From contig NZ_JOEY01000055.1 in the NCBI RefSeq assembly GCF_000718165.1, positions 1 through 59,592 on the forward strand: a DNA stretch of 59,592 nt, written 5' to 3'. A program made the position numbers and the translations under genes. Origin of the DNA: Streptomyces fulvoviolaceus. Lineage in GTDB: Bacteria; Actinomycetota; Actinomycetes; Streptomycetales; Streptomycetaceae. How positions within the stretch are numbered: the first letter of the stretch is position 1; each line of letters starts with the position of its first letter. Shown here piece after piece: positions 16,109 to 23,941 of this stretch. The notes below the pieces were generated by a model that saw only the letters and a list, made by a program, of their open reading frames with translations, was not told the origin of the DNA and did no database searches.

Positions 16109-17493
16109 ACCGTAGACCGGCTACGGGGCACGGTCACCGTCACCTTCAACCCGTGCGGTTCGTGATGGCCGTACGAGATCGACCCACCGCCCGCCGCGAG
16201 GAGGGTCCGCGAGATGGACAGGCCGAGGCCGGAGCCCTTGATGTTCTGGTGGCGGCCGCTGCGCCAGAAGCGGTCGCCGATGCGGGCGAGTTCCTCGTCG
16301 GTCAGGCCGGGACCCCGGTCGGTGACCACGACGGTCGAGGTGGCGCCGTCGGGGGCGACCGTGACCTCGACGGTCTCGTCCCTCGGCGTGAACTTCACCG
16401 CGTTGTCGATCACCGCGTCCAGCGCGCTGGACAGGGTGACCGGGTCGGCCCAGGCGGTGGTGGGCGGGCAGTCGCCCACCAGCCGTACCCCCTTGGCCTC
16501 GGCGGTCGGCGTCCAGGCCGCGACGCGCTCGGCGGTCAGCGCGCCGATGTCGGTGATCCTCAGGTCGGCCTCGGTGTGCTCGGCCAGGGCTAGGTCGAGC
16601 AGGTCGTCGAGGACCTGGGCCAGGCGTTTGCCCTCGGTCTGCACCGAGGCGATCTCCTTGTTTCCCTCCGGGAGTTCGAAGCCGAGCAGTTCGATCCGCA
16701 GCAGCAGCGCCGCGAGCGGGTTGCGCAGCTGGTGCGAGGCGTCGGCGACGAAGGCGCGCTGCTGCTCCAGGACGTCTTCGACGTTGTCCGCCATCTCGTT
16801 GAACGACCGGGCCAGGCGCTGGAGTTCCGGCGGCCCGCCGGCGGCCGCGACCCGGGACTTGAGGGCTCCGCTCGCGATCGAGTGGGTGGTGGCGTCGAGG
16901 ACGCGTACGGGCCTGAGCACCCAGCCGGTCAGCCGCAGCGCGGCGCCGACGGCCAGCAGCATGGCGGCCAGTTCGCCCGCGGCGATGACCAGCCAGCCGT
17001 GCAGGATCCGCGAACGCATCTGTCCCGTGGGCGAGTCGGTGACGACGACCGCGACCACGTCACCGTCCCGGATCACCGGTGAGGCGACGACCAGGCGGTT
17101 GCGCTGCCAGGGCCACACCTGCTTCGGGTCCTGACTGCGACGGCTGAGCAGCGCCTCGTCGAACGCGTCACGCACCTCCCCCTTCTGGGGGAGGAAGAAG
17201 GAGCGCGGTGCCTTGGCCATGTGGATATCACTGCCGTAGAAGACACCCACACGAATGCCGTAGACCTTGTAGTAGCTGGCGAGTTCGCTCTCCAGCGTCG
17301 CCAGGCGCTCGTTGTTCGACGAGTCGTCGGTGACGAACTGGGCGAGAGCCGCGAAGTGCGCCGTGTCGTCGATCCGGTCGACGACCACCTTCTGCTGCTG
17401 GGCCGAGGCCACGCCGACGGCCAGCGGGATGCCCAACGCGAGCAGGACGGCCGCCATCAGGACGATGAGCAGCGGGAGCAGACGTGTGCGCAC
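16105..17493 (-). CDS. gluK: Glutamate-sensing histidine kinase GluK
   Basis: A 462-residue membrane sensor kinase. Helix 1 (LLPLLIVLMAAVLLALGIPL) and helix 2 (WLVIAAGELAAMLLAVGAAL, near 167-186) enclose an external sensor domain of about 130 residues. HAMP follows, then HisKA with FVADASHQLRNPLAALLLRI (His254), and an HATPase domain ([36 protein letters not shown]). It starts at a GTG nine bases after the regulator gene. In S. coelicolor the equivalent GluR-GluK pair beside gluABCD senses extracellular glutamate and controls its uptake; assignment rests on the same arrangement and family. The stop lies inside a tandem repeat. Confidence 0.88.
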   Translation of the reverse strand: MRTRLLPLLIVLMAAVLLALGIPLAVGVASAQQQKVVVDRIDDTAHFAALAQFVTDDSSNNERLATLESELASYYKVYGIRVGVFYGSDIHMAKAPRSFFLPQKGEVRDAFDEALLSRRSQDPKQVWPWQRNRLVVASPVIRDGDVVAVVVTDSPTGQMRSRILHGWLVIAAGELAAMLLAVGAALRLTGWVLRPVRVLDATTHSIASGALKSRVAAAGGPPELQRLARSFNEMADNVEDVLEQQRAFVADASHQLRNPLAALLLRIELLGFELPEGNKEIASVQTEGKRLAQVLDDLLDLALAEHTEADLRITDIGALTAERVAAWTPTAEAKGVRLVGDCPPTTAWADPVTLSSALDAVIDNAVKFTPRDETVEVTVAPDGATSTVVVTDRGPGLTDEELARIGDRFWRSGRHQNIKGSGLGLSISRTLLAAGGGSISYGHHEPHGLKVTVTVPRSRSTV

Positions 17494-17502
17494 CCGGCCC
17501 CG

Positions 17503-18189
17503 CTAGGCGGCCGGGGCGACGAGCCGGTAGCCCACGCCTCGTACGGTCTCGATGAGCGCCGGCATGCGCAGCTTGGCGCGCAGGGACGCGACGTGCACCT
17601 CCAGGGTCCGCCCGGTCCCCTCCCAACTGGTCCGCCACACCTCGCTGATGATCTGCTCCCGGCGGAAGACCACACCGGGACGCTGGGCCAGCAGGGCGAG
17701 GAGGTCGAACTCCTTGCGGGTCAGCTGGACGACCGCACCGTCCACGCTGACCTGACGGGTGGGCAGCTCGATGCGCACGGGGCCGAGGAGCAGCGCGGTG
17801 TCGCCGCCACCCGGGACGTCCTCGTGGGCGGTGCGCCGGCTGACGGCGTGGATGCGGGCGAGGAGCTCACCGGTGTCGTACGGCTTCACGACGTAGTCGT
17901 CGGCGCCGAGGTTGAGGCCGTGGATGCGCGAGCGGACGTCGGCGCGTGCGGTGACCATGATGACCGGGGTGCTGGTGCGCTTGCGGATCTTGCCGCAGAC
18001 CTCGTAGCCGTCCTGGTCGGGCAGGCCGAGGTCGAGGAGCACCACCCCGAAGCCGTCGCCCTCGGGGACGAGCGCCTGGAGGGCCTCCTCGCCGCTGCGG
18101 GCGTGCGTGACGTCGAAACCGTGCCGGGCGAGGACCGCGGACAGGGCGGCGGCCACATGGTTGTCGTCCTCGACGAGGAGAAGTCTCAT
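17503..18189 (-). CDS. gluR: Glutamate-response regulator GluR (OmpR/PhoB family)
   Basis: A 228-residue response regulator. The receiver domain has LLLVEDDNHV, phospho-acceptor Asp53 in VVLLDLGLPDQDGYEV, and DDYVVKPYDTGELL. The winged-helix DNA-binding domain follows (ELPTRQVSVDGAVVQLTRKE, FDLLALLAQRPGVVFRREQI, GRTLEVHVASLRAKL). The ATG at 18189 has AAGGGG upstream; an in-frame extension to 18237 is unlikely. It is divergent from gluA and upstream of gluK in one operon. OmpR-type regulators bind direct repeats about 11 bp apart, and such a pair lies before gluA at 18396-18413. Confidence 0.9.
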   Translation of the reverse strand: MRLLLVEDDNHVAAALSAVLARHGFDVTHARSGEEALQALVPEGDGFGVVLLDLGLPDQDGYEVCGKIRKRTSTPVIMVTARADVRSRIHGLNLGADDYVVKPYDTGELLARIHAVSRRTAHEDVPGGGDTALLLGPVRIELPTRQVSVDGAVVQLTRKEFDLLALLAQRPGVVFRREQIISEVWRTSWEGTGRTLEVHVASLRAKLRMPALIETVRGVGYRLVAPAA

Positions 18190-18241
18190 CCGGGCCCCCT
18201 TCGGTTCATCGGACGTACGATCAGGATGTGTAAACAAATCG

Positions 18242-18263
18242 CGTGCACGCGCGCGCGTGCACG
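18242..18263. promoter_or_regulatory. 22-bp perfect palindrome upstream of gluR
   Basis: CGTGCACGCGC is followed by its exact reverse complement GCGCGTGCACG with no spacer. It lies 53 bases upstream of the gluR start and about 217 bases upstream of gluA, in the divergent control region. A dimeric regulator site is possible. The alternating purine-pyrimidine tract could also adopt Z-DNA. Confidence 0.6.
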
Positions 18264-18371
18264 AGTTGAAGTCACGCTGATGGAAGAGGACGGCGTCAAG
18301 AGGGTTCCGGTTGCGCGAGGCTACCGTTATCCGGCCGATACGCGCGCTGGTGACAACTGCTACGACACGTG

Positions 18372-18413
18372 TCCGATTGCTATCGGATCGTGATGCTCAG
18401 ATTCCCCTCAGAT
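18372..18413 (+). promoter_or_regulatory. Candidate GluR operator before gluA: 11-bp-spaced direct repeat plus inverted repeat
   Basis: CTCAGAT occurs at 18396-18402 and again at 18407-18413, exactly 11 bases apart, the spacing typical of OmpR/PhoB-family operators. Just upstream, TCCGAT and ATCGGA form an inverted repeat around TGCT (18372-18387). The block ends 66 bases before the gluA start. Assignment to GluR is inference from position and geometry. Confidence 0.55.
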
Positions 18414-18479
18414 GTAATGACGCTGGTCGCATGGGGTTACTAAGGTCCTCGCAACCGACGAGGACGGAGCCAGAGAGCG

Positions 18480-19256
18480 ATGACCGAAGTATCGGTGACC
18501 AAGGAAGATGTGGTCCCAACCGGCGAGCTGGTCGTCCTGAAGAGCGTCAACAAGCACTTCGGCGCGTTGCACGTGCTCCAGGACATCGATCTGACGATCG
18601 CCCGCGGCGAGGTCGTCGTGGTCATCGGACCCTCCGGGTCCGGAAAGTCCACCCTGTGCCGCGCCATCAACCGCCTGGAGACGATCGACGACGGCGCGAT
18701 CTCCATCGACGGCAAGCCGCTGCCCCAGGAGGGCAAGGAACTCGCCCGGCTGCGCGCCGACGTCGGCATGGTGTTCCAGTCCTTCAACCTGTTCGCGCAC
18801 AAGACCGTGCTCGAGAACGTGATGCTGGGCCAGATCAAGGTCCGCAAGATCGACAAGAAGAAGGCCGAGGAGAACGCACGCGCTCTGCTCGACCGGGTCG
18901 GCGTCGCCACCCAGGCGGACAAGTACCCCGCGCAGCTGTCCGGCGGACAGCAGCAGCGTGTCGCCATCGCACGGGCGCTGGCCATGGACCCCAAGGTCAT
19001 GCTGTTCGACGAGCCCACGTCGGCACTCGACCCGGAGATGATCAACGAGGTGCTGGAGGTCATGCAGCAGCTCGCCCGCGACGGCATGACCATGATCGTC
19101 GTCACCCATGAGATGGGTTTCGCACGATCGGCCGCAAACCGCGTGGTGTTCATGGCGGACGGCCGGATCGTCGAGGAGGCTGCGCCCGAACAGTTCTTCA
19201 GCAACCCGCGCAGCGACCGTGCCAAGGACTTCCTGTCGAAGATCCTGCACCACTGA
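18480..19256 (+). CDS. gluA: Glutamate ABC transporter ATP-binding protein GluA
   Basis: A 258-residue ABC ATPase that powers uptake through GluC-GluD. Walker A is GPSGSGKST (50-58), the Q-loop is [13 protein letters not shown], the signature is [20 protein letters not shown], Walker B is [15 protein letters not shown], and the switch His lies in VVTHEMGFA. The sequence is typical of polar amino acid importers. ATG 18480 begins a short N-terminal extension before [19 protein letters not shown]. It is the first gene of gluABCD, divergent from gluR, which is expected to regulate it. Confidence 0.94.
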   Translation: MTEVSVTKEDVVPTGELVVLKSVNKHFGALHVLQDIDLTIARGEVVVVIGPSGSGKSTLCRAINRLETIDDGAISIDGKPLPQEGKELARLRADVGMVFQSFNLFAHKTVLENVMLGQIKVRKIDKKKAEENARALLDRVGVATQADKYPAQLSGGQQQRVAIARALAMDPKVMLFDEPTSALDPEMINEVLEVMQQLARDGMTMIVVTHEMGFARSAANRVVFMADGRIVEEAAPEQFFSNPRSDRAKDFLSKILHH

Positions 19257-19337
19257 CGGCCCACCTCGCGCACCCGACGCCCTGCGTCACCCCGCTTTGA
19301 CGGCTCGCATCTCTTCACCACACAAAGGATGTTCACC

Positions 19338-20180
19338 ATGAAGCTCCGCAAGGTCACCGCCGCCTCGGCCGCTGTCCTCGCGCTCGCCCTGTCCGCGACC
19401 GCGTGCGGCGGCGACGACGGCAACGACTCCGACTCGGGCGCCAGCGGCGGCAGCAAGATCAAGATCGGCATCAAGTACGACCAGCCCGGTCTCGGCCTGA
19501 AGGAGCCCGACGGTTCCTTCTCCGGCTTCGACGTGGACGTGGCGACATACGTGGCCAAGCAGCTCGGCTACGACGCCAACCAGATCGAGTGGGTCGAGAC
19601 CAAGAGCGCCGACCGTGAGAACGCGCTCGCCCGCGGCGACGTGAAGTTCATCGCGGCCACCTACTCGATCAACGACGAGCGCAAGGCGAAGGTCGACTTC
19701 GCCGGACCCTACCTGCTGGCCCACCAGGACCTGCTGGTCAAGTCGGACTCCGACATCACCAAGGCCACGGACCTCAACGGCAAGAAGCTGTGTTCCGTGA
19801 CCGGCTCCACCTCGGCGCAGAACGTCAAGAACGACATCGCCCCGAAGGCCCAGCTGAAGGAACTGAGCGGCTACTCGGAGTGCGTCGCCGCCCTGCAGAG
19901 CGGTGCCGTCGACGCGCTGACCACGGACGACTCGATCCTCGCGGGCTTCGCCGCGCAGGACAAGTACAAGGGTCAGTTCAAGCTCGCCGGCCTCAAGCTG
20001 AGCAACGAGAACTACGGCGTCGGCGTGAAGAAGGGCGACACGGCGACCGTGAACAAGATCAACGACGCCCTCGAGAAGATGGTCAGCGACGGTGCCTGGC
20101 AGAAGGCGGTCGACGCGAACTTCGGTCCGGCGGACTACAAGAACGAGCCCGCCCCGAAGATCGGCGTCATCGTCAAGTAG
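19338..20180 (+). CDS. gluB: Glutamate-binding lipoprotein GluB
   Basis: A 280-residue family-3 solute-binding protein tethered outside the membrane. The lipoprotein signal MKLRKVTAASAAVLALALSA ends with TAC-GGD, the Cys being the lipid-modified residue. The mature part shows the amino-acid-binding pattern KIGIKYDQPGLGLKEPDGSF, SGFDVDVATYVAKQLG and KVDFAGPYLLAHQDLLVKSD. I chose the ATG at 19338 because AAAGG (19324-19328) is at normal SD distance from it and abuts the earlier ATG at 19329. It lies 81 bases after gluA. Confidence 0.93.
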   Translation: MKLRKVTAASAAVLALALSATACGGDDGNDSDSGASGGSKIKIGIKYDQPGLGLKEPDGSFSGFDVDVATYVAKQLGYDANQIEWVETKSADRENALARGDVKFIAATYSINDERKAKVDFAGPYLLAHQDLLVKSDSDITKATDLNGKKLCSVTGSTSAQNVKNDIAPKAQLKELSGYSECVAALQSGAVDALTTDDSILAGFAAQDKYKGQFKLAGLKLSNENYGVGVKKGDTATVNKINDALEKMVSDGAWQKAVDANFGPADYKNEPAPKIGVIVK

Positions 20181-20276
20181 CGCAGTGATCCACCGGCGTG
20201 CCGTCGCCCACAGCGATCGTGGCGGCGGCGCGTCGCGCTATCCACGTACGCCACCCACCCGGAAGCGCGGGAGATC

Positions 20277-20954
20277 GTGTTCGACTTTCTTTCAGACTAT
20301 GACGACCCAAGCCTGTTGGGTGCCTTCTGGATGACGGTGAAGCTCACCGTCTTCTCCGGCGTCGGCTCCCTGGTCTGGGGCACCCTCCTGGCCGCGATGC
20401 GGGTCAGCCCGGTCCCGCTCATGCGCGGGTTCGGAGCGGCCTACGTGAACATCGTCCGGAACATCCCTCTGACCGTCATCATCGTCTTCAGCTCGCTCGG
20501 CCTCGCCGACATCTTCGGCATGACGATGGGCGCGCCCGACGACTTCGACCTCCAGGGCTTCCGCCTCGCGATTCTCGGCCTGGTCGGCTACACCGCGGCC
20601 TTCGTCTGCGAGGCGATCCGTTCCGGCATCAACACGGTGCCGCTCGGACAGGCCGAGGCGGCCCGCGCCATCGGGCTGAACTTCAGCCAGACCCTGCGGC
20701 TCATCGTCCTGCCACAGGCCTTCCGTTCGGTCATCGGCCCGCTGGCCAACGTACTGATCGCCCTGACCAAGAACACGACCGTGGCGGCGGCGATCGGCGT
20801 GGCCGAGGCCGCCACCCTGATGAAGACAATGATCGAGAACGAAGCCCAGACACTGCTCATCGGCGCGGTCTTCGCCTTCGGATTCGTGGTACTGACCCTG
20901 CCCACCGGCCTCATCCTCGGCTGGCTGAGCAAGCGACTGGCGGTGAAGCGATGA
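20277..20954 (+). CDS. gluC: Glutamate ABC transporter permease GluC
   Basis: A 225-residue permease with about five membrane helices. The binding-protein-dependent permease EAA loop is present as EAARAIGLNFSQTLRLIVLPQ. It pairs with GluD to form the channel. The GTG start at 20277 has GGGAG five to nine bases upstream. The 96-base gap after gluB holds GC-rich inverted stretches but no obvious terminator. The stop overlaps the GluD start (ATGA at 20951-20954), showing tight coupling of the two permease subunits. Confidence 0.92.
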   Translation: MFDFLSDYDDPSLLGAFWMTVKLTVFSGVGSLVWGTLLAAMRVSPVPLMRGFGAAYVNIVRNIPLTVIIVFSSLGLADIFGMTMGAPDDFDLQGFRLAILGLVGYTAAFVCEAIRSGINTVPLGQAEAARAIGLNFSQTLRLIVLPQAFRSVIGPLANVLIALTKNTTVAAAIGVAEAATLMKTMIENEAQTLLIGAVFAFGFVVLTLPTGLILGWLSKRLAVKR

Positions 20955-21895
20955 GCTCCGTTCTCTACGACACTCCGGGCCCCCGCGCCAAACGGCGCAA
21001 CGTCCTCCTCTCGGTGGTCTTCTTCGTCCTGCTCGCCCTCTTCCTGTGGTGGATCTGGCGGACCATGGACGACAAGGGCCAGCTGAAGTGGGCCCTGTGG
21101 GAGCCGTTCACCACCGAGCAGGCCTGGACGACCTATCTGCTGCCGGGCCTCGGCGACACACTGAAGGCCGCGGCGATCGCCATGGTGATCGCCCTTCCGC
21201 TGGGCGCCGTCTTCGGCATCGCGCGCCTCTCGGACCACCGCTGGGTGCGGGGCGTGGCCGGCACGGTGGTCGAGTTCTTCCGGTCGATCCCGGTGCTGCT
21301 GCTGATGCTGTTCGCCAACGAGTTCTACGTCCGCTCCTCGGACATCTCCAGCGAGCAGCGACCCCTGTACGCCGTCGTCACCGGCCTGGTGCTCTACAAC
21401 GCCTCGGTGCTGGCCGAGGTCGTGAAGGCGGGCATCCTGGCCCTGCCCAGGGGGCAGACGGAGGCGGCCTACGCGGTCGGCCTGCGCAAGGGCCAGACGA
21501 TGTCCAGCATCCTGCTTCCGCAGGCGGTCACCGCGATGCTGCCGGCCATCGTCAGCCAGCTCGTCGTCATCGTGAAGGACACCGCCCTGGGCGGCGTGAT
21601 GCTGAACTTCACCGAGCTGCTCAACTCGCGCAGCACACTGGCGGCCAACTACGCCAACGTCATCCCCAGCTTCATCGTGGTGGCGATCATCTACATCGTG
21701 CTCAACTTCATCCTCACCAGCTTCGCGAGCTGGCTGGAGGGCAGGCTGCGGCGCAGCAAGAAGAGCACGGGCGCGGTCCTCAGTGCCGAGGACATGGAGG
21801 AGCTCAACCCGGCGGCGGTGGGCGGCACCTTCGGGACGGGTGGCGAGGGCGGCGGCCCGAGCGGCTTCACCTTCACCGACAAGCCACCCCGATGA
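20951..21895 (+). CDS. gluD: Glutamate ABC transporter permease GluD
   Basis: A 314-residue permease. After a charged N-terminus come a first helix (VLLSVVFFVLLALFLWWIW) and the permease core (TYLLPGLGDTLKAAAIAMVI) with the EAA loop TEAAYAVGLRKGQTMSSILL. The C-terminal 45 residues are a hydrophilic, Gly-rich tail (AEDMEELNPAAVGGTFGTGG). It starts inside the stop of gluC. It ends the gluABCD operon and is followed by a strong compound hairpin at 21907-21967. Confidence 0.92.
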   Translation: MSSVLYDTPGPRAKRRNVLLSVVFFVLLALFLWWIWRTMDDKGQLKWALWEPFTTEQAWTTYLLPGLGDTLKAAAIAMVIALPLGAVFGIARLSDHRWVRGVAGTVVEFFRSIPVLLLMLFANEFYVRSSDISSEQRPLYAVVTGLVLYNASVLAEVVKAGILALPRGQTEAAYAVGLRKGQTMSSILLPQAVTAMLPAIVSQLVVIVKDTALGGVMLNFTELLNSRSTLAANYANVIPSFIVVAIIYIVLNFILTSFASWLEGRLRRSKKSTGAVLSAEDMEELNPAAVGGTFGTGGEGGGPSGFTFTDKPPR

Positions 21896-21906
21896 TCTGA
21901 TGCACA

Positions 21907-21967
21907 GTCAAGTGGCTTGAACGGCACGGAGGCAGTGGCATGATCGCCACTGCCTCCGTCACTTGAC
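21907..21967 (+). terminator. Compound hairpin after gluD
   Basis: The inner stem is a perfect 14-bp match, ACGGAGGCAGTGGC (21926-21939) with GCCACTGCCTCCGT (21946-21959) around loop ATGATC. An outer 8-bp stem GTCAAGTG (21907-21914) with CACTTGAC (21960-21967) stacks directly on its right side, leaving an 11-base bulge on the left. It lies 12 bases after the gluD stop. There is no T-run. It is the likely operon terminator. Confidence 0.8.
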
Positions 21968-22075
21968 GCAAGCACCGGCAATGGGTTGCATACGTTCTGT
22001 GATCGTGCACCCTGCTCCAATCTCCTGTTCACCCACGTCCCTCGGGACGCCTCCGCGGGCAGGGGGCGCCGCGCC

Positions 22076-23692
22076 GTGGACCCGGTGATCATCGTCGGAG
22101 CGGGGCCCGTCGGGCTCACGCTCGCCCTCGCGCTGGCGCGTCAGGACGTGCCGTCCGTGGTCCTCGACGAGGGGCCGGGCAAGGACGATGCGCGCCTCGC
22201 CCGCACCGTGGTGCTGCGCGAGGACACCGCCGCTCTCGTAGGTCGGCTGACCGGGATGCCGCTCGCCGAGCTGGGTGTCCGCTGGGCCGGATGGCGGTCG
22301 TTGCGCCGCAAGCAGGTGATGCGTGAGGTCACGTTCGACGCCCCCGACACCGGCCCCGCCCCCCTTCACCTCGCCCAGCACGTACTGACCGGCGCCCTGC
22401 GCGCCGCCCTCACCGAGGAGCGGCTCGTCAAGATCGCCCCGGACAGCCGCCTGGACACCGTCGAGCAGGAGCCCGCCGGCGTCACCGCCCACACCCGCGG
22501 CCCCAAGGGCACGTGGTGGCGCGGCAGTTACCTGGTCGGCTGCGACGGCCCACGCTCGACGGTGCGCAAACTCCAGGACATCCGCTTCCCGGGCCGCACG
22601 GCGGTGGAACGCCACGCCGTCGCCGCCCTGCGCGCGGAACTTCCGTGGGAGGGCGAGGCGTTGCTCCATCGGATGCCGCCGTGGCGGACGTCCGGACCAT
22701 CGGCCGGCGAGATCACCGGCCGCCCCCTGCCGGACGGCGTGTGGCGCCTCGACTGGCTGCTGCCCCCGGGCAAGGACCTGGTCACGCCCGAGCTGCTGGT
22801 GGCCCGCGTCCGGGAGACCCTCGCCGGCTGGAGCGGCGGCCCGACACCGCCGTACGAACTCCTCGACACCGGAGTCCACACGGTGCACCATCGGCTGGCC
22901 CGCCGCTGGCGTGCCGGTCGGGTCTTCCTCGCCGGGGACGCGGCGCACCTGCTCGGCGCGCTCGGCACCCAGGGGCTCGACGAGGGGCTCCGGGACGCCG
23001 ACAACCTCGCCTGGAAGCTGGCGCTGGCCTGGCACCACGGTCCGCACGAGGCGCTGCTCGACAGCTATCAGGCGGAGCGGCGCGCGGTCGTCGCCGGGCG
23101 GCTGCGCGCCGCCGACCAGGCGCTGCCGCTGCTGCGCGGCGGCGCGGGCCTGCGCGCGGTCGTCCCCGGCTCGGCCCGCGGCCACGACGCACTGCTCACG
23201 GACGGTCACTTGGGGCGCGGGCCGCTCGGTGCGCCGGGGGCGTACGCCGACTCGCCGCTCGCACCCCGGCACCTCGAGGGAGAGGCCCCCGTCGACACCC
23301 CGCCCGGGACCTCGGTCGCCGATGTGCGGGTCACGGCGGAGGACGGCTCGTTCGTATGGCTGCGGGAGCGCCTCGGACGCGGCGCGCTGCTCGTCGTCCT
23401 GGTCGCGCCGGGCACGGGCGTGTGGGAGCGCAAGCACTGGGTGACCGCCGGGATCATGCCCCGGCTGGCGGCCGCGGTGACCGCGCTGCCGCACCCCGCC
23501 GAGCTGCTGGTCGCCGAGGAGTACCCGGGCGCGGCCCCGCACACGGTCCTTCTGGTACGGCCCGACGGTCACCTGGTGACGGCGCTGAGCGGGGTGCGCC
23601 CGGCCGACCTGTACTCGGCGGCCGAGTCGGTGCTGGGCGGCCCGCCGGCCAAGGCGGAGGCAGAGGCGGGAGCGGGGGCCGCCTCCCGATGA
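22076..23692 (+). CDS. FAD-dependent aromatic-hydroxylase-type monooxygenase
   Basis: A 538-residue flavoprotein of the PHBH-like FAD monooxygenase family. The FAD-binding dinucleotide motif VIIVGAGPVGLTLALALARQ starts the protein. The second FAD motif is RVFLAGDAAHLLGALGTQGL, followed by DEGLRDADNLAWKLALAWH. A thioredoxin-like C-terminal domain (about 420-520) ends it. Such enzymes hydroxylate aromatic rings using NAD(P)H and O2; the substrate is unknown. I chose GTG 22076, directly before the dinucleotide fold; the open frame extends to 21986 without conserved residues. It stands between the glu operon and the cysteine dioxygenase unit. Confidence 0.85.
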   Translation: MDPVIIVGAGPVGLTLALALARQDVPSVVLDEGPGKDDARLARTVVLREDTAALVGRLTGMPLAELGVRWAGWRSLRRKQVMREVTFDAPDTGPAPLHLAQHVLTGALRAALTEERLVKIAPDSRLDTVEQEPAGVTAHTRGPKGTWWRGSYLVGCDGPRSTVRKLQDIRFPGRTAVERHAVAALRAELPWEGEALLHRMPPWRTSGPSAGEITGRPLPDGVWRLDWLLPPGKDLVTPELLVARVRETLAGWSGGPTPPYELLDTGVHTVHHRLARRWRAGRVFLAGDAAHLLGALGTQGLDEGLRDADNLAWKLALAWHHGPHEALLDSYQAERRAVVAGRLRAADQALPLLRGGAGLRAVVPGSARGHDALLTDGHLGRGPLGAPGAYADSPLAPRHLEGEAPVDTPPGTSVADVRVTAEDGSFVWLRERLGRGALLVVLVAPGTGVWERKHWVTAGIMPRLAAAVTALPHPAELLVAEEYPGAAPHTVLLVRPDGHLVTALSGVRPADLYSAAESVLGGPPAKAEAEAGAGAASR

Positions 23693-23700
23693 TCTGTGCG

Positions 23701-23736
23701 CTCGCTGTCACTGTGCGTCCACATAGTGACAGCGAG
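23701..23736 (+). terminator. Perfect 12-bp hairpin between the FAD monooxygenase and the leader peptide
   Basis: CTCGCTGTCACT (23701-23712) pairs exactly with AGTGACAGCGAG (23725-23736), enclosing 12 bases in which GTG and CAC can pair further. It starts eight bases after the monooxygenase stop and abuts the putative -35 TTGACC of the next unit. It is probably the terminator of the monooxygenase gene, but it could equally be an operator for the leader promoter. Confidence 0.75.
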
Positions 23737-23765
23737 TTGACCGGCCTGCCCGGCCGTGGTGTACT
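23737..23765 (+). promoter_or_regulatory. Putative promoter of the Cys leader peptide / cysteine dioxygenase unit
   Basis: TTGACC (23737-23742) and TGTACT (23760-23765) are separated by 17 bases. The predicted start point falls at or just before the GTG of the leader peptide at 23773, so the leader would be translated from a nearly leaderless mRNA. Confidence 0.5.
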
Positions 23766-23772
23766 CCGCATC

Positions 23773-23859
23773 GTGACCGACACCTGTGTGCGCCTGTGGC
23801 GGAGGGTCCATCTGGACCTCGTCCGCTATCCAGGCTGCGTGTGTCGCAAGTCCTGCTGA
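23773..23859 (+). CDS. Cysteine-rich leader peptide (28 aa) upstream of cysteine dioxygenase
   Basis: The small frame starts at GTG and reads VTDTCVRLWRRVHLDLVRYP followed by GCVCRKSC and TGA. It ends with three cysteines in seven residues (positions 22, 24 and 28), plus Cys5. It fits a class of short actinobacterial leader peptides with an RR-x-H-x-DL core and Cys-rich end, found in front of sulfur-metabolism genes. Ribosome pausing at the Cys codons, set by Cys-tRNA supply, could control the downstream dioxygenase-rhodanese pair. The gene starts 83 bases further on. The coding pattern is seen; the attenuation role is inferred. Confidence 0.72.
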   Translation: MTDTCVRLWRRVHLDLVRYPGCVCRKSC

Positions 23860-23941
23860 ATTCGCATCTTCCTCCACCCCGCGCGCGCCGCTTTCTGTGC
23901 CGCTGCGTGCTCCCACGCGAACACTCTTCAGGACGGTACCC

